The notes under the pieces were generated by a model, which was given only the letters and a program-made list of their open reading frames with translations, made no database searches and was not told the DNA's origin. This document shows, piece after piece, positions 8,257-16,736 of a stretch of DNA of 64,000 nt. The position numbers and the translations under genes are program-made. Within the stretch, counting starts at the first letter, position 1. The number at the start of each line of letters is the position of its first letter. Origin of the DNA: Desulfoluna spongiiphila (lineage in GTDB: Bacteria; Desulfobacterota; Desulfobacteria; Desulfobacterales; Desulfolunaceae); contig NZ_FMUX01000012.1 of the NCBI RefSeq assembly GCF_900101345.1, positions 1 to 64,000 of the forward strand. Direction: 5' to 3'.

Positions 8257-9103
8257 GGCTGTCTCCTCTCATCACGTGATTAATGATCCGGTACGAATCT
8301 TCAATCCCTTTCTGTGTGAGATGGAAGTACGCCATGGTGGTTTTGAGGTTGCTATGCCCCATATAACGTTGCACGACCCTCGGGTTGACGCCTGCCTCAA
8401 GCAGGTAGGTGGCATAACAATGGCGCAATGTATGGATGGAGACCCTGCGTTTCATGATGCCCGCGGCATATCGGGCCTTTCGGAAGGCGCCCTGCACGCC
8501 TTCGATGGGCATGACCTTATCGGTGATGGGGGCTTCTGTGTTCCCACGTCCCCGAGCAGGAAAAATCAGGGTGGGGTTGCGGTGGTTGCGCCAGTATTGC
8601 CTCAGGACACCCAGTGTGTGTTCCGGCAAAGGTACATAACGATCCTTGGCCCCCTTGCCGCGATGGACGTGAAGCATCATTCGGGCGCTGTCGATATCTG
8701 AAATTCGAAGATTGAGGCCTTCAGACAACCTGAGGCCGCATGCATAGACCGTACGATAAAACGCTAGGTTGTGTGGGGTTGTCACATGATTCAATATGCG
8801 GAAGACTTCCTCCCGGCTGAGGATACACGGCAGGTTTTTTTCCCGCCTGGCCTTCAGGTAAGAAAAGAGATGGAAGTCTTGCTTTAACACATTGGTGAAG
8901 AAGAACTTGATTCCGTAATGGGCGATATCCATGGTGGAGGCGGACCACCTGTCAACGTTTCGACGATGAAAAAAGTAGGCTTCAATTTCTTCTTCCGTGA
9001 TTTTGTCAGGCGTCTTGCCACAATAATCGACAAGCTTACGAACAGCGCGTGTGTATGCCTTTTGGGTGCTCTTTCCCAAACCTGCCAGTTGCAAAGCGCG
9101 CAT
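8240..9103 (-). CDS. IS91-associated tyrosine recombinase (287 aa)
   Basis: This is a phage-type integrase with an N-terminal SAM-like DNA-binding domain (residues about 1-90) and a catalytic domain. The catalytic set is visible: Arg in ACGLRLSEG, His-x-x-Arg in HTLRH, a second His in MGHSNLKTT and the Tyr in MAYFHLT. It lacks the extra segment that characterises integron integrases, so it is not IntI. Its 3' end overlaps the transposase start by 17 bases, indicating translational coupling within the IS91-type element. It may help resolve or site-direct transposition, but its exact role is not established. Confidence 0.85.
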   Translation of the reverse strand: MRALQLAGLGKSTQKAYTRAVRKLVDYCGKTPDKITEEEIEAYFFHRRNVDRWSASTMDIAHYGIKFFFTNVLKQDFHLFSYLKARREKNLPCILSREEVFRILNHVTTPHNLAFYRTVYACGLRLSEGLNLRISDIDSARMMLHVHRGKGAKDRYVPLPEHTLGVLRQYWRNHRNPTLIFPARGRGNTEAPITDKVMPIEGVQGAFRKARYAAGIMKRRVSIHTLRHCYATYLLEAGVNPRVVQRYMGHSNLKTTMAYFHLTQKGIEDSYRIINHVMRGDSHEQDI

Positions 9104-9322
9104 TGATTTTTCATAATAGTCGTGTATCGTAGTCTTCTTTGGTTAGAATTGGTCGAATTACCGGAGGGTTACGATGTTTTTCTTTCGTTTTAAATATGCT
9201 GGTCTGCAGGGATATTGATTTTTCTATGCAGGTTGAGGAATGATTTGTCGCGTAGCGGCCTTCTTGAACAAGTTATTTCACCGGACGGGCTTACAGGTGG
9301 CCGGTCCCAAGCGCTTGAGGTT

Positions 9323-9390
9323 TTCAAACAATTACACCTATTCACCGTTGTCGGCCCTTGTCGCCCGCTCGGTGAATTCCAGCGTTAGGC
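9323..9390 (+). other. attC site preceding cassette F
   Basis: Sequence TTCAAAC (9323-9329) acts as R'', and GTTAGGC (9384-9390) is a perfect R' core. L'' AATTACACC pairs with GGTGAATT apart from one unpaired A. TTCACCG/CGGTGAA also forms an inner stem. The site belongs to a cassette whose gene has been replaced by the IS91-type element. Confidence 0.75.
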
Positions 9391-9534
9391 TATGCTCAGT
9401 ATAATTAAGTCCTTGTATGTTGTGATATGTTTTGTTGCAATTTTATTAAACATTGATTACTTAATAAAACACAACGACTGATGTTATCATAGCTGACCTT
9501 AGTTAAATAAAAAAACAATTATAAGGAGGGTTGC

Positions 9535-9957
9535 ATGAAGTGTGATTTGTGTGGCGCAAACTCAATGATTAACTATGGAAACTCAGAATCAAAACTCTGT
9601 GAAAAATGCAGTAAAACCACTGAAGGAATTGAACTCACCAAAATAAAAACAGCTCCAACCCAAAACCTTGAGAGTAAGTCTGAAGCAACAAAATCAAATT
9701 ACGGTATTGCCCAAAAAATAACTTCATTGATGGAGTTTATTGGTTGGGGGGTAATTGGCATTGGTGGGTTAATTGTTCTGATAGGCATTTTGGGTGCATC
9801 CCAAGACGCTGGCTTCATGATTCTTGGTTTATTGTCTGGTTTAGCAACTGCAGTATCAGGCTTATTCTTGATTGCAGGTTCACAGATTACAAAGGCAATG
9901 GTAGACAATGCTGATTACACTCGTGAGATTTTAACGTTAATGAAAAATAGAGCCTAA
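9535..9957 (+). CDS. zinc-ribbon membrane protein (140 aa), cassette gene
   Basis: The N-terminus KCDLCGANSMINYG...LCEKCSK forms a short CxxC...CxxC zinc ribbon. A polar linker follows, then two strongly hydrophobic segments (residues about 62-85 and 92-115) and a short charged tail. The zinc ribbon probably faces the cytoplasm. The ribosome-binding site AAGGAGG stands 7 bases before the ATG. Cassette borders match exactly: GTTAGGC at 9384 and GCCTAAC at 9952, which overlaps the stop codon. Function unknown. Confidence 0.8.
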   Translation: MKCDLCGANSMINYGNSESKLCEKCSKTTEGIELTKIKTAPTQNLESKSEATKSNYGIAQKITSLMEFIGWGVIGIGGLIVLIGILGASQDAGFMILGLLSGLATAVSGLFLIAGSQITKAMVDNADYTREILTLMKNRA

Positions 9958-9958
9958 C
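9952..9958 (+). other. R'' box of cassette F, attC cut by IS91-type end
   Basis: GCCTAAC is the exact complement of the cassette core GTTAGGC at 9384. The IS91-type terminus begins immediately after it (ATTAAGG), so the rest of the attC is missing. Confidence 0.7.
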
Positions 9959-10437
9959 ATTAAGGATTGCTCGTGACTGAAGGTTATATCAATCCTTTGT
10001 TCAAAAAGGCCGTTTTTCGTTAGTCGATGGGCTTATAGGGTATTGCTTATCAGCAAACAGGCGGGAACCAACCTCGGGGTTGCGAGGTGGACTGATTCAC
10101 TGACGTGATGTGGTGGCCCGTCGGATCGGTTCCACTGAGTTGTCTCGTGGTTTGTGGATCGGCGTGCTTCGTGTTTTGGTTCGTCCATGCTTCAAGGCGC
10201 ACCCCAAGGGCACTGATCCTTGGTATGAAGTCAGCTCTTTAACATTCAGCTTGTCGGCAAGAGCCCATCACCCTTCATCGTGGGGTAGACGATTCAATGC
10301 ATAAATACCACAGACGTATTTCTGCACGTCTCCACAGGATTTGTATAGCGATGGCTTTGCAGGGAGCTGGGGTGGTGGAATGATATCCTCTCCCTGCATG
10401 GCATCCATGATCTACTTGCGCACCTCTTCGAGGTCGT
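9959..10437 (-). mobile_element. IS91-type element remnant (one end only)
   Basis: About 480 bp closely match 6870-7345, including the terminal hairpin and the transposase 3' end, with many substitutions and stop codons. Similarity ends abruptly after the word GAGGTCG. The remaining 100 bases up to the IS1182 remnant match neither element. Nothing in it is expected to be functional. Confidence 0.8.
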
Positions 10438-10540
10438 GATTGTAAAGGGACACGACTTGTCACGAAGTTAGGGGTCATGAGTTTATACGAATATGCCCGG
10501 GTGTAATCGGGTTCGATAGTTCTCAAACCGGGGTTGTCCC

Positions 10541-11044
10541 AAATGGAAAACCGTCAAAAAGGTAAAGTATTTCAAAGCCAGTGAGGTTGTGTACGACCTT
10601 GAAAAGAAGAAGCTCATCTGTCCAGCCGGAAATGAACTCTATATCGAAAACAGCAACTTTAAAGACCAGAAAGGTCTTAAAGGAATCACATACGTGGCAA
10701 AGAAAACGGATTGCAAGGTCTGTGAGCTTCGAGCCAAATGCATTCGCAGGAACAAAGTCGAATACAGGCATGTAACCGTCTTTACCAACACCATGCGTTT
10801 GATTATGATTAAGCGTTTTGACACACCCAAAGGCAGATTCTGGTACAGCAGGCGTATGGGCACCATTGAACCGGTCTTCAGCAACATCAAAAGCACCCTC
10901 GGGCAGAATCGGTTTACCCTGAGAGGGCGGGCTAAGGTCGATACGCAATGGAAATTCTTTGCTATGGTTCATAATATAGTGAAGCTGGCTCGATATGCCT
11001 GGTGTTTAGCGATAGGACGCTGGCCGAGAAACTCACGATGGTAA
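10541..11044 (+). pseudogene. IS1182 transposase remnant
   Basis: This is the C-terminal third of the transposase, in frame from about 10541. Relative to the complete copy it has a short deletion after TNTMR (about six residues). It has also lost the usual stop: the codon after YAWC is TTA, so translation would run 12 residues further. The start and most of the catalytic core are missing. Confidence 0.8.
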
Positions 11045-11208
11045 TCTCTGTGGCAGCAAAATGTGATTCAGACCTGATAATAGGGCTACATAACGTTCAG
11101 ATGTGGCGTGAGTATTTCCGTTGGCTGAATTGTGTTGTCGGTTGAAAAGTTGACTTTAAAATCAGCCTGGAGAGACATTCCTGAAAAAGGGGGTTGTTTT
11201 ACAGGCTC
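10541..11208 (+). mobile_element. IS1182-family element, right-end remnant (copy 3)
   Basis: The sequence matches 2561-3247 of the complete copy, from inside the transposase gene to the right terminus ACAGGCTC. It ends at 11208, directly before GTTAGCA, the same core-adjacent position as the other two copies. The left two thirds of the element are gone. Confidence 0.85.
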
Positions 11209-11234
11209 GTTAGCATTTGAATCGAGGGGCTAAC

Positions 11235-12248
11235 ATGTTCGAATCAATACTGATCAATTTAACTACTGGTTTAATAGGAGCTATTGGGGCTAGTTGTGTT
11301 GTGTTTTTTTCAGCTCAAATACGTAACTGGTATTTAAATAGAAAATTCCAAATTTCAGGACATTATTTAACAAGCTTTGAAGATATCGTTGATGGTGAAA
11401 CTGTCACTGCTAAAGCACCTGCGAACATAAATCAAAATGGTGTAAATATAAAAGGTGAAACAGAATTAACTCCTGGGAAATCTTGGGTGATTGAGGGGAA
11501 AGTTAGCACAAACGGAATTTATGGCGTCTATTTTGCAAAAAGTATTTACGATACTGGGGTTGGAAATTTTTTTTTACAAAAAAACTCTAACGGCGACTTA
11601 GAAGGTATTTGGTCTGGATTTGATCATGAAAATAAGATGATCAATTCAGGTAAATACTTTTTTCATAAAAAAATAAAAATAAACGTTTTTATAGATACCA
11701 AAGGTAAATACACAACAAACATATTGGACTTATCATCGCGAACGTTAGGTGTTGACTATTTGACCAAAAATGATTTCACAGACCAAGACGTTGTTTTTGT
11801 GGCATGCGACAAAAAGACAAACAAATTTCTTGGTTTCAGTAGATCAAAATACCTTAACGAGTCATCTTTGAAAAAAGAACTAAAAAATAAGGAAATTTCT
11901 CAATTCAAAGATATTGTTTATAGCTCACAAAAGGATAAACTCGTCATTATTAATACAGTAGCTGTCGAACCATTTTTTCAAGGACGTGGTATCGGAAGAA
12001 AAATTGTTAAAGAAACAATTCAAAGCGAACCATTAAATGAGGCGGAAGTTATAATAAGTACAGCTTGGAAAGGAAAAAAAGGTGTTAATATTGGTGGTGT
12101 ACTATCATCTCTTGGCTTCGTCAATTGTCATGAATTTCCAAAATTTTGGCATGAAGAAAGCAAAGAACTTAATTATAAGTGCCCCGATTGTGGTATTCCA
12201 TGCAATTGCAGTGCTGTGATGTTTAAGCACATAAAATCAAATAATTAG
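11235..12248 (+). CDS. membrane-anchored GNAT acetyltransferase-like protein (337 aa)
   Basis: One transmembrane helix (residues about 5-25) is followed by a charged stretch and a beta-rich middle domain of unknown type. The C-terminal third contains the acetyl-CoA loop of GNAT proteins in VAVEPFFQGRGIGRKIV, and near the end a CPDCGIPCNC cysteine cluster that could bind zinc. The catalytic domain would face the cytoplasm. ATG at 11235 is chosen because GAGGGG lies about 7 bases upstream, rather than the TTG at 11217. The gene follows core GTTAGCA (11209-11215) but no complementary box is seen after it, so the cassette's right end is lost. Confidence 0.75.
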   Translation: MFESILINLTTGLIGAIGASCVVFFSAQIRNWYLNRKFQISGHYLTSFEDIVDGETVTAKAPANINQNGVNIKGETELTPGKSWVIEGKVSTNGIYGVYFAKSIYDTGVGNFFLQKNSNGDLEGIWSGFDHENKMINSGKYFFHKKIKINVFIDTKGKYTTNILDLSSRTLGVDYLTKNDFTDQDVVFVACDKKTNKFLGFSRSKYLNESSLKKELKNKEISQFKDIVYSSQKDKLVIINTVAVEPFFQGRGIGRKIVKETIQSEPLNEAEVIISTAWKGKKGVNIGGVLSSLGFVNCHEFPKFWHEESKELNYKCPDCGIPCNCSAVMFKHIKSNN

Positions 12249-12302
12249 TTGGTGGGTAAACTGCCCAATAAAAGGGGGCCGGAAAGAGGGGTAAGCGCAG
12301 GC

Positions 12303-12686
12303 ATCACTGAAATATTGCAAGTCTTACTGACACAACACAACACTGAACGTGGCATCGGAATAGGGCAGAGACTCTGCATTGCCGTGGTTCTATCCGATGT
12401 TAACGGTGCGCTCCGGGCTCAGGGCGCGTGCTTTTTGCAGGACGGCCTCGTTTGCATCCATGCCGCTGGTGCAGACCGATTCACCCATGGCTTTCCATAC
12501 ATGCCTGGAAACAATGCCCGTGCCGCATCCAAGGTCCAGGACCCTGTCCCCGCCCTGCAGCCGGGCCCTGTTCACCATATCCTGTGCCCAGGCCCCACTG
12601 AACGCAGGCACGATATACCTTTCATACGCTTCCGGGCCATCTCCGCTTAATGTCCAGCCACCTTTGTTATCCACGGTGCTCTCCAT
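12303..12686 (-). pseudogene. SAM-dependent methyltransferase remnant
   Basis: The first 98 codons encode the start of a class I methyltransferase, including motif I in VLDLGCGTGIVSRH. A TAG at 12390-12392 ends that frame, yet the same frame continues with NHGNAESLPYSDATFSVV, reaches a TAA where a CAA Gln codon is expected, and then reads DLQYFSD before similarity stops. Two nonsense changes and a missing C-terminal half indicate a dead gene, cut where the cassette island begins. Confidence 0.8.
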
Positions 12687-12724
12687 CCTGGTACCTCGGT
12701 TTCATAGCCTTTCAGCTCAAACAG

Positions 12725-12748
12725 GCCTCCGGCAGGATTGCCGGAGGC
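12725..12748 (-). terminator. hairpin after the PI-PLC-like gene
   Basis: GCCTCCGGCA and TGCCGGAGGC form a 10-bp perfect stem with a GGAT loop, 30 bases past the stop codon at 12779. Only a weak T run follows on the minus strand, so termination strength is uncertain. Confidence 0.55.
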
Positions 12749-12778
12749 GACGTTCATGTGGGTTGTTCCTTTCAATGC

Positions 12779-14488
12779 TTACTCACCGTAAACCTCCACC
12801 TCAGCCAGGGAGAGGATACCCGTGCCGTCGAGCTGTATTTTCACGTAACGGCCCTGCGCGGAGACGGGAAGCGTCAGGGTGGTTACCGACAGGGATTCCT
12901 GGTAGTGGCGCGTCACCGAGTCGTCCACCAGCAGGTCGGCAAGGGGGCGGTTGTCCATGGGGGCGTCGGAGATGAAGAGGTAGAAGTGGCTGAGGCGGTC
13001 GGCACAGCAGTCGGTGCGGTTGGCAAGCTCAATGCGGGATATGTCGATCTGGGTACCCAGGTCCACCTGCCACCAGGCGTTGGGATCGTTGTTCGTGTGG
13101 GTGACGGAGCCAGCGGCCCAGTTGCCGTTGGGGTTGCCGTCCACGGCGCGGGAGGCGTGGGCGGTGCCGTTGTAGGTGGAAGATTGGGCGGTGGGCTTGC
13201 CCAGGGCGCGGTTGTCGTACGGGTTGGCGACCCACTGGCCTTCGTTCAGGCGGTCTGAGTAGTTGATCCAGACGGCGTCGATGCCGAAGCCTGCTTTGAG
13301 GTCCCGAAGCAGGGCGTTTTCATAACCGTTGACCGGGACGCCGAAGACAAGGCCTTCTCCGGGAAATTCGGTGTCGCAGGCAGTGCGGGCTTCGGCCCAG
13401 GTGTAGATGCCGTCGGTGATGAACCAGTCTCCGTTTGACGGGTCCATGCAGGCCACGCAGCGCATGGTCGAGCAGGGCAGGTCGTTGAATCTTCCGTCGC
13501 TGCGCTGTTCGGCGCAGTCTTCGCCCCCGGCGTCGTTGGGCTCGTTTTCTCCCCAACTCCAGATCTGGGCCTTGAGGCGCGAATCAAAGGGAACCACCTG
13601 ATCCAGGCCGATGGCGCCGATGCCGCATTCGGCCATCTGGGCGGCGTCGTCAGCGGTAATGGGCGGGCCCGGGTCCCCGAAGAGGGCCGAGAGGGTGGTG
13701 GAATCCTCATAGATGCGGACAAGGTGGCTCTGGATATAGGCGACGTCTTTGTTGCCTGCGGTGCAGGTGGGGCAGGGCACGAAGTTCTCCAGTGATTCCG
13801 TGGAGGAAAAATGACCGTTGAAGACGTAGTTGGCCCAGTTGGTGGTGGCGCAGTTGCCGCCGATGAGAAGGATCTGCTTGCCTGCGGCCAGGACATCGGC
13901 CTTGGAGAGGTCCATGGGAAGGCGCTTGCATCCGCCGGGCTTGTAAACCAGATCGCCGATGATCCCGTTCATTTCGCCGATGGCCTTGTCGTAGTGGCCT
14001 TCCATGTGGTCTTCCAGATAGATGATGAGGACCTCGTCGGGGTTGGCGTTGAGCCAGTTTCTGATCTCCTGCAGCCCCTGGGTGAAGAAGCGGTCGTTGG
14101 GGTGGGTGCCGGTGTCCCCGTTGGCGTGGCTCAACTTCAGCTCCTGGGAGAACTTCCATTCCCAGGGCCAGAACCCGCTTGACGAGAAAGTGTGGTGCAC
14201 ATCAAGCTCCAGGGCGCGGATGCCGATCTGAAGCTGGTCGGTGAGGCTGATTTTGTGGTTGGGGTCGATGTAACTCCCGTTTTGGGAGTAGACGCCTGCG
14301 TTGTAGGAGTTGTGGGTGGTGAGAAAACTTGCCTTGCCAAAGGGGGCGTTGCGATCTATTTCTCCCTGGTGAGACAGGGCGCGATATTCCCAGCTCCCCC
14401 TGTAGTCGGATACATCGGATGCATATACCGCAGGTGTTAAAAGAAGCAGTGCGCCAGCAATCAGGCCTGTTAGTCGTTGTGTCAGCAT
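12779..14488 (-). CDS. secreted PI-PLC-like protein with lectin modules (569 aa)
   Basis: The start at 14488 gives a signal peptide (MLTQRLTGLIAGALLLLTPAVYA) behind AGGGG; the reading frame extends upstream but without signal features. Residues 24-300 resemble a phosphatidylinositol-specific phospholipase C X-domain, with LTTHNSY (His59) and RALELDVHH (His98/99) as likely catalytic landmarks. Residues 310-347 match the C-terminal half of a C-type lectin domain (WGENEPND, GGEDCAE, FNDLPC), and 355-420 match an N-terminal half (TWAEARTAC, WINYSD). Residues 428-569 are a discoidin/F-type-lectin-like domain (SRAVDGNPNGNW, WWQVDLG, NRTDCCADRLS). It probably acts outside the cell on lipids or glycans; the substrate is not shown. 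Confidence 0.8.
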   Translation of the reverse strand: MLTQRLTGLIAGALLLLTPAVYASDVSDYRGSWEYRALSHQGEIDRNAPFGKASFLTTHNSYNAGVYSQNGSYIDPNHKISLTDQLQIGIRALELDVHHTFSSSGFWPWEWKFSQELKLSHANGDTGTHPNDRFFTQGLQEIRNWLNANPDEVLIIYLEDHMEGHYDKAIGEMNGIIGDLVYKPGGCKRLPMDLSKADVLAAGKQILLIGGNCATTNWANYVFNGHFSSTESLENFVPCPTCTAGNKDVAYIQSHLVRIYEDSTTLSALFGDPGPPITADDAAQMAECGIGAIGLDQVVPFDSRLKAQIWSWGENEPNDAGGEDCAEQRSDGRFNDLPCSTMRCVACMDPSNGDWFITDGIYTWAEARTACDTEFPGEGLVFGVPVNGYENALLRDLKAGFGIDAVWINYSDRLNEGQWVANPYDNRALGKPTAQSSTYNGTAHASRAVDGNPNGNWAAGSVTHTNNDPNAWWQVDLGTQIDISRIELANRTDCCADRLSHFYLFISDAPMDNRPLADLLVDDSVTRHYQESLSVTTLTLPVSAQGRYVKIQLDGTGILSLAEVEVYGE

Positions 14489-15274
14489 GGCTACCCCTGT
14501 GTTGGTGGGTGTGAGGTGGCGGCCGCTTTGAGAAGCGACCCGTTGACGGTAAGATGCTCCGCCGCGTGAGTGGGCTGTGAGTTCCCCGACGAGTGTACCC
14601 AGGGTTTGGGCTCGTAAAAAAAGACGTGTAAAGGGTTTGGTTATATAAAGGTCTTTACCATACGGCATTCATTCCTAACTCGAATGAATGTGAACAAAGT
14701 GTTCTTGCGTAAACCTTCCTGTTTTTCTAACGGGGATGAGGGAATATGTCAATTGTTTTAGTTTTGTTTAACCATCCTCATGAGAAACCCCGGCATTGTC
14801 ATTGAGGTCAGGGCCTTGGGCCGCGACGGGTGGGAGGCGACAGGACATGCAGGAGGTGCGGTAAGAAGAAGGGGCCCCTTTTTTTTGTTCCCTGCCTTTG
14901 CATGCATGTGCATAGCCCGGGTGTTTTACGAGTCCCGAGCATTTATCGCCACCTTTTCGGAGACCGTCATATCGTCGATACTCCAAGAGGGGTTCAGGCC
15001 CGTTGGCACAAGGCTTGAACGGGGATTTCGCCGATTGGCGAAACGGGGGCGACATAGTGGTTGATTTTTGATTGACGATACGTTAATCTGCACCAAAATA
15101 CCAATCGCAATTATCTAAAATTTCAATAGATAGGCAGCGCTTCCCGTCATCTTGAAAATTCGGCTATAGCGCCGGCATCCATTCCCCAGAGCTTTTCTTA
15201 CCGACTCCATGCAACAGGCGTATACAGCGCTTTGATACCCCCTTGCCTTCGGCTGTATGATCAAGGATAAACCC
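14489..15274. other. intergenic region between divergent PI-PLC and radical SAM genes
   Basis: This stretch of 786 bp must contain both divergent promoters. No convincing gene or RNA was recognised. Short frames around 14780-15064 have no ribosome-binding site or protein-like features. Confidence 0.5.
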
Positions 15275-16711
15275 ATGAGGATCATTTTGATTGCGCCTCC
15301 CCTGATGGACTACCATGAGGGGCTCCTGACCCCCATTGCCATGGATGCGGTGAAATCCTGTCCCCCGTACGGCATCTACCTGCTTGCGACGATTCTTCGC
15401 AGGCACGGCCACGAGGTCATCATCATCGACCTCATCGCCCAGGGTTCCAATGAGTTGTCCCATCACGCCGGGCTGATCATGTCCAGTCACCTGGTGGGGA
15501 TCGGCACCACTTCCCTTGCCTGGCCCACGGCCAGGACATGCATCGATCAGGTCCGGAGGTTTCATCCACGGGTTCCCATCGTTCTGGGGGGCATCCATGC
15601 CACCCTGTTCGATACGTACCTGCTTGCCACGACATCGGCCGATTATTGCATCCGGGGGGAGGGGGATGTCGCCTTTCCCAGGCTCTGCGACACGCTGGAG
15701 CGCGGTGGGGACCTGTCTCAGGTCAGCAACCTGACCGTCAAAGGAGGCGACGGCAAGATCCACCGGACCCGAACCGCCCCTTTGCTTTCAGAAGCCGAGA
15801 TGGCCTCACTGCCCATGCCGGACTATGGCTGCATCCATCCCGGGATCTACCCCAGCCTTGGTATCGAATCCTCCAGGGGCTGCCCCTTTGATTGCATCTT
15901 CTGCTCCACGGCTCACAGGAAAACATGGCGGGGGCTTCCGGCAGAGGAGTTTGTCCGGCGTGTGGAGATCATGATGGGGTTTCTTCACCTCACGACCCAG
16001 GGGATTATTCAGATCATTGACGACGAGTTCAGCGTGAAAAAAGAGCGGGCCATCGAGATCTTTCGAGGCTTCAGGGAAAAAGGGCTTCAGGTACAGGCGA
16101 TTTTCAGTTCCAGGGCAAACGACATGCTCGACGCGACGTTTGTGGAGTCGGCGCTTCCCTTTGCCCATCAATTCCTGGTGGGGGCCGAGTGCGGGTACAA
16201 TGAGGGTTTAAAGAAAGCGGGCAAGGGGACCACCACGGAAAATATCACCAGGGCGGCTGCCTTGCTGAACGAATACGGCATCGCCGGGCGAGCCGATTTC
16301 TCTTTTATTATCGGCCTGCCCTGGGAGACCCGTGATGAGGTGATGCAGACCATCGATTTTGCGGCGGGCCTTCAGGAAACCTACGGTATACGCATTCTGA
16401 TCCAGTGGTATTGCCAGATTCCGGGCTCCAGGCTCTGGGACGAGCAACGCCGAACGGAGGTCCTCCATGAGGCCCTCTACGACGATTTCGGGTTCTTCGG
16501 CAGCAACTACCTCTTTCGAAGCGGGGTTGCCCTTGCACCGTCCGAAGTCCACGAGGTCAACCGGCATCTTCAGGCGATTCAGGCACAGGCTCCCCCGGAC
16601 ATGGTCCAGAGCTGCACCCCCGAGCCCATCCTGAAGTATTACCCCGATATGGCCCATAACCCTGAGGCGTCAGGCCTTTCGAACCTTCGCGACACCTCGG
16701 GTGCCACATAA
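15275..16711 (+). CDS. B12-binding-type radical SAM protein (478 aa)
   Basis: The N-terminal 150 residues have the alpha/beta pattern of a cobalamin-binding domain (MRIILIAPP, PPYGIYLLATILRRHG, VLGGIHAT). The radical SAM domain then carries the 4Fe-4S motif Cys203, Cys207, Cys210 in SSRGCPFDCIFC. Members of this class are often methyltransferases acting on unactivated carbons, or ring-modifying enzymes. ATG at 15275 is chosen because AAGGA lies 8 bases upstream; an in-frame ATG at 15257 lacks this. The repeat protein follows after 25 bases and a SPASM radical SAM gene comes next, suggesting joint action on the repeat protein. That role is inference. Confidence 0.82.
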   Translation: MRIILIAPPLMDYHEGLLTPIAMDAVKSCPPYGIYLLATILRRHGHEVIIIDLIAQGSNELSHHAGLIMSSHLVGIGTTSLAWPTARTCIDQVRRFHPRVPIVLGGIHATLFDTYLLATTSADYCIRGEGDVAFPRLCDTLERGGDLSQVSNLTVKGGDGKIHRTRTAPLLSEAEMASLPMPDYGCIHPGIYPSLGIESSRGCPFDCIFCSTAHRKTWRGLPAEEFVRRVEIMMGFLHLTTQGIIQIIDDEFSVKKERAIEIFRGFREKGLQVQAIFSSRANDMLDATFVESALPFAHQFLVGAECGYNEGLKKAGKGTTTENITRAAALLNEYGIAGRADFSFIIGLPWETRDEVMQTIDFAAGLQETYGIRILIQWYCQIPGSRLWDEQRRTEVLHEALYDDFGFFGSNYLFRSGVALAPSEVHEVNRHLQAIQAQAPPDMVQSCTPEPILKYYPDMAHNPEASGLSNLRDTSGAT

Positions 16712-16736
16712 CCCCAATGAACAAAGGAGAACTGTC

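Larger units (their letters stand above)
6870..9270 (-). mobile_element. IS91-type element with accessory tyrosine recombinase
   Basis: The element carries, on the minus strand, a tyrosine recombinase gene followed by a decayed HUH-type transposase. Its end beyond the transposase 3' side begins next to GAAC (6866-6869) and contains a nested hairpin at 6873-6908 (AAGGATTG/CAATCCTT enclosing GTGACC/GGTCAC), as expected for an IS91-type terminus. A second copy of this end lies at 9959-10437, which fixes this boundary. The other end, near 9270, is only estimated from the repeat of CTTCTTGAACAA. Confidence 0.75.

Noticed and set aside
8240..9103. Tyrosine recombinase as the integron integrase of the cassette array
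   Set aside because: It lacks the IntI-specific extra segment, lies inside an IS91-type element, and overlaps that element's transposase start. It is therefore an accessory recombinase of the IS.
12249..12650. A 133-residue + strand reading frame
   Set aside because: It is the reverse side of the methyltransferase pseudogene, whose motif I and flanking residues are recognisable on the minus strand.
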